Source: Portulaca oleracea | Lineage: Eukaryota; Streptophyta; Magnoliopsida; Caryophyllales; Portulacaceae | Reading direction: 5' to 3' | Assembly: GCA_029582165.1 (NCBI GenBank) | Contig: CM055883.1 | Span: 19,624,501-19,688,500, forward strand | DNA: 64,000 nucleotides | Part shown: piece after piece, positions 9,706-20,385 of the stretch | How the letters are laid out: each line of letters starts with the position of its first letter | How positions within the stretch are numbered: position 1 is the first letter of the stretch | Notes under the pieces: model-generated | Told to the model about the DNA's origin: nothing | The model's database searches: none | Seen by the model: only the letters and a program-made list of their open reading frames with translations | Program-made: the position numbers and the translations under genes

Positions 9706-11185
9706 ATGGCTTCAATCATGAAGTGCGATATTCCAAAATTTGATGGAACGAGGAGTTTTACTATGTGGAGATCGGATGAAGGCGGTCTGATTCAAAGACG
9801 GTTATGGGATGTGATTGAGTATCCCGACACGAAGACAGATGCGACAATGAGCGATGATGAATTCAAACAACTCCAGAAGGATATCAAGGGGAATCTGACT
9901 CCAAGGGAGTGGAAGAAGCTTGAAGATAAGACTCTGGCAGGGATTTAGCTGTGCTTGGCGGAGCACATTCAGAGAGAGGTGATGCATATCGAGAAACCTC
10001 GGGAGCTCTGGACCAAACTGGAAGAGTTGTACATGTCGAATAGTCGTGCAAACAAGTATCGAATGAAGGAGAAATTCTATAGGCTAAAGATGCCCCAAGG
10101 TACTTCTATTCAGGCACATCTTAGTGAATTTGATTCTATTATTACTGAATTGGAATCAATGGATATAAAACACACTGATGAGGATAAGGCTTTACATTTA
10201 ATTCTATCCCTACCTGCATCACATAAACAATTTAAGGAAATCATGTTGTAAAGGAATCGTGGTGTCCTTAACCTTAGTGAAGTAAAGGCTAGTTTACTAT
10301 CTAAGGAGAAACTTGATACCGATGGTGATGACCAGGGTGGTGATGCTATGGTTGTAAGGGGTAGGAATACTGAACGTAAGAGAAACGGGTCTAGAGGGAG
10401 GTCTAACCACTGTTCAAAGTCTAGGAATCCTCATAAGAATAAGAAGTGTAATTACTGTAGTAAGATGGGGAATATAGAGAGAGACTGTTGGGCAAAACAG
10501 AGAGACCAGAAGCAGGAGAGTAAGGATAATCACACCAAACCTGGTATCTCAAACTACGTAGAGTCCGAGTCAGATGGTGATGGGTTTGTAGTTACGGATG
10601 ATGCCTTGGCTACCACATCGAGTAGGATAGCTAGAGATGAGTGGGTTCTTGACACGGGGTGCACCTATCATATGTGTCCTCATAAGGACTGGTTCGAGTC
10701 TTATGAGAGTGTTGACACCGGGGTCGTAGTCATGGGTAACGACACAGCCTACAAGGTTGCAGGAACCGGCAGCATCAAAATCAAGACTCATGATGGCATC
10801 GTTAGAACTCTCAAGGAGGTTCATTATATCCCTAAAATGACTCGAAATTTAATTTCTTTGGGTACTCTTGAAGCTAACGGCTGCAGGTTCAAAGGAGAAG
10901 ATGGTGTTTTGAAAGTGTGCAGGGGTTCCATGGTTCTTATGAAGGGAATCAGGAAGGGCAGTATATACATCCTGCAAGGGTCTACAGTGACAGGATATGC
11001 AGCGGTAGTCCTAAATCTTGATGAGTCCGACAGCACGAAACTGTGGCACATGAGACTAGGCCACATGGGCAAGAAGAGAATGTCAATGTTGAGCAAGAAG
11101 GGATATCTTGAAGGCGCAAAGATCGGCAAGTTGGAGTTTTACGATCACTGTGTCTACGGGAAACAGAAGAGGGTTAGCTTTTCAA
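9706..11185 (+). pseudogene. copia gag, protease and integrase N-terminus, broken
   Basis: The start is the ATG at 9706 (MASIMKCDIPKFDGT), eight bases after the primer site. Gag (copia UBN2-type: FDGTRSFTMW, then RELWTKLEELY, then LILSLPASHKQF) is broken by stops at 9946-9948 (TAG) and 10249-10251 (TAA). The zinc knuckle reads CNYCSKMGNIERDC, with Asn where the zinc-binding His should be. The protease retains a DTG (VLDTGCTYHM). The integrase zinc domain has the His pair (LWHMRLGHMG), but its first Cys appears to be Tyr (FYDHCVYGKQ). The frame is cut by the CACTA element at 11186 and resumes at 14532. Gag would form the particle, PR would process the polyprotein, and IN would insert the cDNA. 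Confidence 0.88.
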
Positions 11186-11299
11186 CACAACAAGAAAATC
11201 AATTATGGGCAACAAATATAATTCATCTTGGGCAACAAAATAAATTATGTTGCATTAACTATAGAAGGGGTGACAAAATTATTTTGTTGCCATAGATCA

Positions 11300-12388
11300 A
11301 TATCAGGGCTACAAATCTCCATTTGGGTCGCCACTCGCCAGTTATCTAGTGCTTTCATAAAGTAACCGGCTTTGCATTTATTTTCTCTACTTCTGCTTTC
11401 TCCTTGGACCATATTCTTCTGCCTCGAGCTCTCAACCAGCGTCAGGCATCCAGCACACTCTCTCTCTAGTTCACTCTCTAATGGCGATATGCGTGTTCAG
11501 ACCAAGCTCAAGGTATGTCTCTAAATTCGATCTCTCTCTTCTCTCAGACCATAAACTTAATCAGATTGGAGAATGAAATAATTGTTGAATCTTATATAGG
11601 AATTGAAGACATTCGACTGGAATCTCGTGGTAAGTGTATTCGACTGCAATCTATAGTTCGATTTCGCTTGCCCTAGCTAATTTGTCTCAAATTAGCAAAT
11701 TTGAAGTTTCAAATTCATAGTAAACTCAAATCGACTAGAATTTCGCTTAATTTGTCTCAAATTCATAGTAAATTAGCAATCTATAGTTTGATTTTACATC
11801 TATTGTTGAGTCTATTGTAGGAATTTAACACATTCGACTAGAAGTTCGCGGGAAGCACATTCGACTACAATCTATAGTTTGATTTTGCTTGCCCTAGCTA
11901 ATTTGTCTGAAGCGAGTAAATCTAAAGTTTCAAATTTAGAACTCGCCTAACTGTATACAATTTTTGTTCACCTCTAAGGTATACAATTTTTGCCCTAGCT
12001 AATTCACTTGCTGCCATGAGACTACCTCAAAATATCAAGGCTTTGGCTACTGTGAGGTAATTAATTAATTAAATCCTTCAATCTTTCAATTTGATGAATA
12101 TTTGTGTGTTAGAGGTTGAATATATATGGTTGGTTTGAATTGGTATTATGTTAGGTATCAAAGAGCATTCTGTTTGATGTCTTCCTTGTTATTAATAATA
12201 TAGGCATTGAAGCAATTTTTTTTTCACTTACCAGTGATGGTTGTATGCCTTGAACTTAGCTGCTGTTATTTTTTCATGAGGATATAAGCCTTGTACTTGT
12301 TGCAGTATATTGACTTGATTCATCACAGTTGAAGCCTCTTGTGTTTTGCTGATATAGTGATATTGATTCCTTTTTTTTTTTCTTGTAG
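11300..12388 (+). other. CACTA interior, exon-like scraps of unknown origin
   Basis: Pyrimidine-rich CTCTCT tracts near 11460-11545 and diverged repeats of an ATTCGACT.GAAT string (about 11610-11900) look like the 5' untranslated region and introns of a captured gene. Short candidate coding bits occur, for example MRLPQNIKALATVR beginning at 12016 before a GTAATT donor-like site. I do not recognise them, and only their position ahead of the ATPase exons suggests the same source gene. Confidence 0.35.
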
Positions 12389-13013
12389 CCATCAGTGATT
12401 ACAAACAATCTTTGCAATTCCAAAATCTTAACGAGAAGAAAAGGAATACACATCTAGAGGTAAATTTTTGCTCCCTCTCTCCTGCTCTCTCTGCACCCCA
12501 GTGAGATAGAACTAAATTGTCTTTTTGTTAAGCCATTGAACTTTTTTTATGCATGCAGGTCATCAGAGGCGATAAAGATCTCAATATTTGACATTGTTGT
12601 TGGAGATGTTGTACCTCTGAAAGTTGGTGATCAGGTAATTAGTTTTGCTCTTTCTTGTCATTATTTGATATTTAACCCTCTTGTGTGTCCTTATTTATGC
12701 TTAATTGTGCCTAGATTCCTACTGATTGAGTGCTGATATATGGTCATTCCCTTGTGATTGATGAGTCAAGTATGACCGAAGAGAGCAAGATTGTAAGCTC
12801 CTACACTCCTTTGCTGCATTTGTTTATTTATTTATTTATTTATTATTATTGTTGTTGTTGTTGTTGTTGTTTTTGTTCTTCTTGTTATTTTTCTTTGTCA
12901 TCTAACACAGTTTGGCTATTGTAAGCTTCTACACGCTTGAATGGCCTCGCAACATTTATTGGTATAGCTGGCCTGGTAGTAGCTTTTGTTGTGTTAGTCG
13001 TTCTCCTGGCAAG
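12389..13013 (+). pseudogene. Captured exons of an ACA-type plasma-membrane Ca2+-ATPase
   Basis: Four exons bounded by AG/GT encode consecutive or near-consecutive pieces of a plant autoinhibited P2B Ca2+-ATPase. 12389-12459: ISDYKQSLQFQNLNEKKRN. 12559-12634: ISIFDIVVGDVVPLKVGDQ, the actuator-domain start. 12715-12792: GHSLVIDESSMTEESKI, where the dephosphorylation motif TGES reads TEES. About 12911-13013: NGLATFIGIAGLVVAFVVLV, the next transmembrane segment. Introns are kept, so capture was from DNA, not from mRNA. A frameshift at the start of exon 2, a TGA in exon 3 and loss of the coding between exons 3 and 4 show it is not functional. The sequence best resembles the ACA8/9/10 group, judged by eye. 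The intact source protein pumps Ca2+ out of the cytosol and is regulated by calmodulin. Confidence 0.85.
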
Positions 13014-13640
13014 GTAAAACCATTAGACTATTCTTCATATAGTCTATTGAGGATGTTAGTAGTAATTGAAAACAAAGCTCATGATTTGATGCAGCTAAAG
13101 CATTGGAATTGTTTCTACATATTAGCTAGAGCGATAGAAGTAGAATGTTAGATACAGTAGCGTTAATAAATTACTGCAATGAATTAAGTGGTGGACGGTT
13201 ATTTTTTTAGGCGAAGAACAATTGATTCATGATAGATAGATAGATAATAATTGATTCCTTGGTTCTTGAATCATTCACCATAGCCATGGCCTTGAAATTT
13301 GCATCAATTGAAGCCACAATATGTTGAGATTCAGGTTTTAGTGGAGGTTTTTTTAACCCTGTATATTAGCACAGTCTACCAATCAGCACAACAAACTTAT
13401 AGAGGTGATTGAAGGTGATGCTGAACATGCAGATTTAGTTGAACATTTATCTGTACTGATTTTATCTTGTAACATTTGTATCTTTTAGTCAGTCCTGTTC
13501 TTCCCTTTGGCGTTCTTGGTTGACCATCCTATCGTATGTTAAGGGCTATAAACGCGGTTTATCTTGCTTGAGCATATGTAGATGTATTAATATGTCAGTC
13601 TTTCGGAGTTAAAAGGCCCTAAGCTTTCTTATTCTATATT
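13014..13640 (+). other. CACTA interior, intron-like, no coding seen
   Basis: AT-rich sequence after the last recognised ATPase exon, starting with a GTAAAA donor-like site. It may be the next intron of the captured gene, and I see no further ATPase coding. Confidence 0.4.
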
Positions 13641-13903
13641 TGTATCATGTTTTCTCTAGGGAAGACACGAACGACATCAAGATGGATATCTCTGAAGTGT
13701 GTTGCAGTGAAGAGAAGTGCTCTGCTTCTTTGGCCGTTGAAAACTTGAATCTAATGGGTTCCACTCGTCTCCACCCAACCAGGTATGCAGATGATACAAA
13801 TTCTTTGGCCGTTGAAAACTTGACTCTTAGTAAAAGGGCCAACATTACCTTTACACATTCTACTAATCTCTATTCCCAACTGTACAGTTCTCTATGCAAA
13901 TGA
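13640..13903 (+). pseudogene. Exon-like open stretch of unknown family inside the CACTA element
   Basis: An 87-codon frame includes EDTNDIKMDISEVCCSEEKC and a duplicated SLAVENL peptide. The duplication is a 22-bp direct repeat (13727-13748 and 13801-13822). A pyrimidine tract and AG precede it near 13660, and a GTATGC donor-like string follows HPTR near 13782. I cannot assign a family. It could be a further captured exon from the same or another gene, or chance. Confidence 0.35.
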
Positions 13904-14002
13904 GTGTTGACGGAATGAAAGATGTTGATCAGAGGGTGTTTGATTAGTATGATAATTCCATAAAATAGCCACAATGTTAGTCTTTCTATTAGAATTTCAA
14001 CA

Positions 14003-14059
14003 TCAAGAGGTAATTTCTGACTCCATTTACATAAAGCACAGTCAGAAATTACCTCTTGA
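14003..14059. repeat. Perfect 20-bp inverted repeat with a 17-base loop
   Basis: TCAAGAGGTAATTTCTGACT (14003-14022) is exactly the reverse complement of 14040-14059. It lies in the CACTA element, between the captured fragments and the subterminal repeats. Confidence 0.85.
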
Positions 14060-14221
14060 ACACAAGGTAATTAACTTTCTTGGTATGATAATGGTGTCCT
14101 TTCTTAGGGTGAATTTTTAATTTCTACCATGCATATACACATTTTGTATCTGTGAATTATTAGCATGTACATGGGATATAGTCGATATACTTTATTTATT
14201 ATATAAGAAACTTTAGTGCTT

Positions 14222-14531
14222 TGGGCAACAAAAATATTTGTTGCCATTGAGAGGAATATGTAAAGGCTACAAGATTAACTTGAAGTTCTAATGATCTTTG
14301 GCAACAAAAAAATTGGTTGCCCAAATTCACTAAGGCAACAAAAACACTTTGTTGCCCACAAAAAGTACCTTGTGCAACAAATCTCAAAAATTTGTTGCCC
14401 CGACTTTGGGCTTCGCACATATTGCAACAAACTTGTGACAAAAAAATTTTGTTGCCCAAAGTTAAAGGGCAACAAAAAATGATCAAGGGCAACAAATTTT
14501 TTTGTTGCCCAAGAGGATCTTTCTTGTTGTG
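14222..14531. repeat. CACTA subterminal repeat block
   Basis: About ten copies of GGGCAACAAA or its complement are arranged head to head over 300 bp, each pair forming a short hairpin (for example 14468-14512). Counterparts at the left end lie at 11205-11291. In En/Spm-type elements such arrays bind the transposase; that role is inferred here from position and arrangement. Confidence 0.75.
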
Positions 14532-17137
14532 CAAGGGCTAAACATACAACAACAGGGATCCTTGATTATATTCATTCAGATCTTTGGGGTCCTGCTAGAG
14601 TGCCATCACTGGGTGGCAAACGCTACATGTTGACATTCGTGGATGACTTCTCGAGGAAGACTTGGGTTTATTTCCTGCTGCACAAGAATGAGACATTCTC
14701 ATATTTCAAGAAGTTCAAAGCTTTGGTGGAGAACCAGACAGGCAGGAAAATCAAGAAACTCAGGTCTGACAATGGGTTGGAGTTTGTTAATTCTCAATTT
14801 ACTGAATTCTGCGAGGAGCATGGGATTGCAAGGCATCGAACCTTGGTGGGTAAGGCTCAGCAAAACGGGGTAGCCGAGAGAATCAACAGGACACTCCTGG
14901 AGAAAGCACGTTGCATGCTCTCGAATGCAGGGCTTTGGAAGAACAAATTGTTCTGGGTAGAGGTGATATCTACTGCCTGCTACCTGCTGAACAGATCACC
15001 TCATGCCTCTATCGAATACCAGATTCTGGAGGAAGTATGGACAGGTAATCCAGTTAATTATTCTAATTTGAGAATTTTTAGATGTCCTGTATATGTCCAT
15101 GTGAATGATGGGAAGCTGTCTCCCAGGGTTGTTAAATGCATGTTTCTAGGTTACGGGTCTGAGTCTAAGGGATATAGAATGTAGTGTCCTGATTTGAAGA
15201 AAGTTATTCAATCTAGAGATGTAACCTTTAATGAAATTGCTATGTTATTTGGAATGGAATCTACCGGTACTTCTGATGATGCAGGAAATCAGGAGAAAGA
15301 TGTAGGAAGAATGATGTTCGAGGTGGAGCATGCTCAAGGTGGAGCTGCTGGAACCTGCAATCAGGAGCAAACTACTGATGATGCTCCTGAACCAATCAGG
15401 TTGATGAGCCTGAGATTGAGACGAATTTTCCTCAGGTGGAGGAACAACCATGCATTACTAGAGATCGTCCCAGGAGGGAGGTCAGGAGACCAGCGCGATA
15501 TACTGAAGAAGATGATGCTATGATTGCTTATGCGCTGAGTGTTGCAGAGGAGACTCCTGAAGGTGCTGAACCTTCTACCTATCAGGAGGCCATCTCTTGT
15601 TCGAATGCCTCAAACTGGATAGGAGCTATGCAAGAGGAGATGGAGAGTCTGCAGAAAAATCATACATGGGAGCTATGTGAGTTGCCTAAAGGGCGACGAG
15701 CTCTTACTGCAAAGTGGGTGTACAAGAGAAATGAAGGTATCCCTGGTGTAGAAAGTGCAAGGTGGAAGGCCAGATTAGTGGTAAGGGGTTGCAACCAGAA
15801 AAAAGGAATCGACTACAACGAAGTATTCTCGCCAGTCGTGAGGCATACGTCGATCCGCATCTTGCTTGCCTTTGTTGCTCTATTTGATTTGGAGTTGGAG
15901 CAACTTGATGTCAAGACAGCTTTCCTCCATGGGGAGTTGGAGGAGGAAATATATATGAGGCAGCCAGGGTTTCATCGTTCATAGTAAGCAGAAACAAGTA
16001 TGTAGATTGAGAAAGTCCTTGTATGGACTTAAACAGGCACCCAGGCAGTGGTATAAAAGGTTTGATACCTTTATGGTAGGGCAAGGGTACACAAGAAGTC
16101 ACTATGATAATTGTGTGTATTATAGGCAATTTGAAGAAAGGTCTTTCATTTATTTATTATGGTATGTGGATGACATGTTGATTGCCTCCAGGGACATCTC
16201 ACTAATAAAGAAGCTGAAATCTCAACTCAACCAGGAGTTTGAGATGAAAGACCTCGGAGCGGCGAAGAAGATTTTGAGTATGGAGATCCAAAGGGATAGA
16301 AAGGCAAGGAAGTTGTTCCTATCTCAGAAGAAATATCTGGAGAAGGTGCTGGACAAATTCAACATGAGAAACTGTAAAGCAGTTTCAACTCCGTTAGCTG
16401 CACACTTCAAGTTGTTTGGTGAGAACTGTCCTAAATCTGATTTGGAGGTAAGGAGGATGTCTAATATTCCCTATGCTAGTGCAGTTGGTAGTTTGATGTA
16501 TGCTATGATGTGCACTAGACCTGACCTGTCCCATGCAGTTAGTGGGGTGAGTAGATATATGCAGAATCCAGGGAAGGAGCATTGGGAAGGGGTAAAGTGG
16601 ATCTTTTGCTATGTGAAAGGTACTTTAGAGAAAGACATCTTCTATGATAGAGGTAGTGCTGCAACGTCTGATGTTGCAGGTTATGTTGATGCTGATTATG
16701 GTGGAGACTTGGATAGGAGACGCTCAATTTCAGGTTATGTGTTCATCATGTGTGGAGGAGCAATATCTTGGAAAGCTTTACTTCAATCTATAACATCCCT
16801 GTCTACTACAGAGGCTGAATATATTGCTGCAACGGAAGGAGTGAAGGAGGCCATCTGGTTGAGGGGATTGGTCATGGAGCTTGGAGTACCATAGGGCGAG
16901 ATCGTGGTTTATTCAGACAGTCAGAGTGCTATACATCTGACAAAGAATGACACTTATCATTCGAAGACCAAGCATATAAGCGTCAGGTATCACTTCATCA
17001 GAGATACAGTTGCTGGGGGAGAGATCGTGGTGAAGAAGGTTCATACTTCTGAGAATCCGGTAGACATGTTAACCAAGCCTCTATCTATAGCTAAGTTCGA
17101 ACATTGTTTGGACTTAGTTGGTGTTCTAAGCATGTGA
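14532..17137 (+). pseudogene. copia integrase core, reverse transcriptase and RNase H, broken
   Basis: The frame resumes right after the CACTA element with the integrase catalytic core: first Asp in IHSDLWGP, second in RSDNGLEF, Glu in AERINRTLLEKAR. A TAG at 15182-15184 stands where related elements have Trp. A frameshift near 15400 precedes RT, which starts around NASNWIGAMQEEM. Another frameshift near 15973 lies before KSLYGLKQAPRQWYKRF. The RT active site YVDDM is intact (about 16165). RNase H (VDADYGGD, then STTEAEYIAA, then [10 protein letters not shown]) carries a TAG at 16892-16894 in place of Gln. The end MLTKPL...GVLSM is usual for copia pol. Confidence 0.9.
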
Positions 17138-17227
17138 GAGCCCTTCGGGGCCACGCCCTGCGGCGGGGCGTTTTGATGGCGACAGTCAAGATGTTTATCT
17201 GGACCGATGATTCGTTGATTTTAGTCC

Positions 17228-17238
17228 AAGGTGGAGTT
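17228..17238 (+). promoter_or_regulatory. Polypurine tract
   Basis: AAGGTGGAG followed by TT lies directly before the 3' LTR, the expected place for plus-strand DNA priming. It is a short, imperfect tract. Confidence 0.65.
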
Positions 17239-17801
17239 TGTTAGGAAAGTGTCCTAAAATCACCAAATCTCTTGATCCCACAATTATTTGTTTCCTAATT
17301 GTATTAGGCTATTATTTAGGTTTCCTTATTATGTTAGGTTTCCTAATTATATTAGATTCTAAATCTAATTGGAGTGGGAGTCAAGAGAGTTTTCCCTATA
17401 AATAGGGTACATGTTTCTCCACCAAAACACATCGGAAAACACAGAGAGCTAGAGAGAGAGAAAAATATTGAGAGAGAAAGGGGTCTCACCAATATTTTCC
17501 CCAGTGTATCATGAGAGATTGTGAGTTGAGTGTTGAGAGATTGTTATTGTAATCTCCTTTGTGGATCGTATCACACCCTGTGATAGTGATCAGGTTGTAC
17601 TCCTCCTTTCTCACAGTGGATTATTTTCTGGCTGTCGCCGTCCGTGGGTTTTTCTCCGAGTTCTTCGGTTTCCCACGTAATTCTGGTGTTTGATTTTATC
17701 GCTTATTTTTCGTTCCTAAATTTTGTCGTAATATCCGTCATCTCGTTTTCGATTCTATTATTCGCTTCCGCTATTATCTTGCTACTCACTTTTCTCTAAC
17801 A
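17239..17801 (+). mobile_element. 3' LTR of the copia element
   Basis: 563 bp, TGTTAGGAAAG to CTCTAACA, nearly identical to 9123-9682. Differences are scattered substitutions plus one short CTC insertion near 17602. Its TATA-like box is at about 17395-17405. Confidence 0.93.
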
Positions 17802-17806
17802 ATCAT

Positions 17807-18400
17807 GAGTCATGGCATTCATGAGTCATGGCACATCAAACTACTCTTTTATTCATGAGTAATATTTTTTTGGAGAGTACGGGTCTTAGACTTTTAGAGC
17901 ATAACTGATAGTGAGTATAAAGTTTGTGTCACTCACCTTTACAAATGTTATAAATTAGCTGTCAAGTTCATGGGTTTTACGGACTGAGTAAATTAAATAT
18001 GTTATTTAAAACATTGTTAGGTGTGTCAAAGTTATCGGTAAAAAATTGTTAGGTAAAAATTAAGTTTTGACAATACTAATTTGTGGTGGAGCGTGTTTCA
18101 CACGCGCTGACTCGATAATTATAAATATAAATTTTAATATATTAATATTGAATAAAAATTCTCTACATAATATAAAATTTTAATTTATTTTATTTTCAAT
18201 TTTGATTTTAATTTAATTAAAATTTAACTTAATATTTATTTAGTTAAAATATAATTTAAATTTGATTCGATTGTCAATTATTTATCTATGAAAATATACA
18301 ATATATAGAAATCAAAACTAATTAAATATTTTGTTTAGACTTTTCCTAAAACACTTCATATATACAAGTATCAAAGTAAAGACATTGTTCTTTAATGACA
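17807..18400. other. AT-rich spacer between copia and LINE
   Basis: It starts with a short tandem CATGAGTCATGGCATT repeat (about 17804-17835) and holds a GCGTGTTTCACACGC hairpin at 18091-18105. I see no gene. Confidence 0.5.
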
Positions 18401-18418
18401 AATGGTATATGATACACA

Positions 18419-19270
18419 AATTTAGATAGATATTAAGTTTTTTAGTGAGAGAAACTCCCACTTCTCTCTAAAAGAAAAACTCCTTGCGCAGGTTCTGCGA
18501 ACCCTTGTGTGGCTCGTCTGTTGGGGTTCCCGGAGGTGCTGGGGGACGAAATTTTCTCTGATCTTTATAGTGTTCTTCGCTAAAAGCAGTGGTAGGTAGC
18601 TGAGTTATTCAGAGTGTCCTGGTTCTCTCAGTTTGTGCACAAGCTAGGACAACCTGTGGTGCCTTGTAGGGTCTTGGGTTAAGGGAAGGTTAGGAGGCGA
18701 GTCCGGAAATCGGAGAAGTACCGGAAATGTGGGGCAAGAAGTGTCGGATTAGTCGGTCAAGGCGGTGGAGTTCCGTTTAATTGGGTAAAGGAAGCAGAAA
18801 GGGAATCCGAGGAAGAAGCTTCGAGAAACAGGAAGTAGGAGAAGGGAGGAGGTCGAGGCAGAGTCAATTGGGCCGGTGTGTTCTGACCTAGGCTGGACTT
18901 AAGGTGAGTGGATTCAAAGAAATTAGCTGGAAGTAGGGGTGGGGCGTATGTTCGGGCTGGGTTGATTGGATTTGGGCCTTGCAGTAACGTCTCAGGAAGA
19001 GTGGAGGAGTAGTTGAGTTAGTGGGAGATTGTTTAATTTAGTGACGTCAAATCGTATGTCAGTAGGGGACGACCCAAAGTCTTCTATGGGCGAGTAGGGG
19101 CGACTAGGGGTTTAATTAGAATCTGAGAAGGGAGATTTCATGCAGGCGTGTTGGAAGGGTTTAATTTATGAGAAGTGATGTGATTGTGGGTTAAATGTAG
19201 GTAGGTGAAACCGATGGGGAATTCAACTGGGATAATGCAAAGAAGGGAAATGACGTCTATACCCTAATAC
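18419..19270 (+). promoter_or_regulatory. LINE 5' untranslated region
   Basis: G/C-richer than the flanks and without a long frame. In L1-type elements this segment holds the internal promoter. I see no specific promoter motif, so the role is inferred from position. Confidence 0.5.
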
Positions 19271-20385
19271 GTGCCCCATTTCAGAAGGGGAAATCAAGGG
19301 GCACAAAGGCAAAACGGTCGAAGGGAGTTTTTCTATAAAAGGAAGGGCAATCAAAGGGACTTTTGTCATCTTCATTCGTTTCCTATAGGGAGTGGGAATA
19401 GGCGAGGGTGCTTTAAAAATTTCCAGTCAAGAAGGAAGGAGTGCAGATCTTCTAAGATGGAGGGAGGTGTGAGAGGACGAAACACTGTGCGTTTTGAGAG
19501 GAGACCAAGAATGGGGGCGAGGGTCGATCTTAGTCCCCCTCCTTTGGGGGTGGAGATCAGGTTGGATAACTCTTTTATAGGGTTTGTCACTGATGGAAGA
19601 AACTGGGAGGAGGATGCGCTACAAAGGCTCGTCGAGGCTAACTGGGTTCTTAGGAGCTCTGTTAGTGTGCGGAAAATGGGGGACCGAAAGTTCTCCTTTT
19701 GGTTCATGCACCCCGAAGACTGTTGGGACATGCTCGCCCAAAGATCGGTCAACTTTGATGGGTCTCTTGTGGCGCTACAGAAGATCAATGCAGACATGAG
19801 GCCGCAGGATGTATCCTTCGGGTCGATTACTCTATGGGTGCAAATTGAGGGGCTGCCCTTTCGTCAAAAGTGGGCTAGCAGTGCGATCAAGTTGACCAAG
19901 ATCATTGGAGATGTGATAGATGTGGATATTCAAGGAGTGACCGACTTCTCTCTCAACAATGTAGAATTATTGGAAAAAAGTAGGGGCCCATGGGATTTAT
20001 CCTCAAATCAGATGCCAAGAGGGCCTTTCTCCCCCACTGGACCGCTTCAATACCAAGGCCAAATAATCAGGGATGCAATCCACCAACTCAATTCTGTGGG
20101 GCCAAACTCAGGGTGGGCTTTTCTTCCAAGAAGCGCCAGCGACAATCAAGGAGTGAAGAGCTGGATGGAGAAGATCAAGGGGATGAAGCTTCTTCGATTT
20201 TTGCGGAGGCAATCTACAAGGTCAAACTCAAGCGACAGAGGAAGGAACAAATGGTGAGGATACTGCAAAAGGAGTTTGAAGCGTTTCTCAAGGTGGATGA
20301 GAAGAAGCGTGGTCAAAGGTGGTTTGATTTTCTTGCGGACAGGGTGGCGGAGGCAGCCCGGGAAATGCCTCCTCGGTCGCCATGA
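19271..20385 (+). pseudogene. LINE ORF1 (DUF4283-like nucleic-acid-binding protein), frameshifted
   Basis: The frame 19271-20257 contains a DUF4283-type region (FVTDGRNWEEDALQRLVEANW to SITLWVQIEGLPFRQKW and IIGDVIDVDI). ATGs at 19271 and 19457 are both possible starts. The CCHC zinc knuckle that normally follows DUF4283 is absent: soon after GVTDF the sequence jumps to a proline-rich tail, suggesting an internal deletion near 19945. A shift to another frame between about 19990 and 20150 gives the C-terminus ending MPPRSP. Its TGA (20383-20385) overlaps the ORF2 ATG (20382-20384) as ATGA, which would suit termination-reinitiation. ORF1 proteins package LINE RNA. Confidence 0.75.

Larger units (their letters stand above)
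11186..14531. mobile_element. CACTA (EnSpm) transposon carrying host gene fragments, inserted in copia integrase
   Basis: Terminal inverted repeats read CACAACAAGAAAATCAAT at the left and, as reverse complement, CACAACAAGAAAGATCCT at the right. CAA flanks both ends (11183-11185 and 14532-14534), the 3-bp duplication expected for CACTA elements. Subterminal GGGCAACAAA/TTTGTTGCCC repeats crowd both ends (11205-11291 and 14222-14512). Removing the element and one CAA leaves the copia frame open across the joint. No transposase frame is visible, so it is non-autonomous. The interior holds intron-containing pieces of a Ca2+-ATPase gene and at least one unidentified exon-like stretch. Confidence 0.92.
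9123..17801 (+). mobile_element. Complete Ty1/copia element, mutated, with nested CACTA insertion
   Basis: Two LTRs (9123-9682 and 17239-17801) bound gag-pol in the copia order PR-IN-RT-RH. The 5-bp target duplication ATCAT is perfect (9118-9122 and 17802-17806). Domain motifs resemble the Tork/Tnt1 group of plant copia elements, judged by eye. Without the 3346-bp CACTA insertion the element is about 5.3 kb, a normal size. Several stops and frameshifts make it non-autonomous now, though the LTRs differ at only about a dozen or so positions. Confidence 0.93.

Noticed and set aside
14199..14541. Frames of 62-111 codons on both strands
   Set aside because: They are the CACTA subterminal GGGCAACAAA repeats read in several frames.
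18091..18105. Helitron 3' hairpin (GCGTGTTTCACACGC)
   Set aside because: No CTRR terminus follows within the usual 10-12 bases, and no 5' end was found to pair with it.
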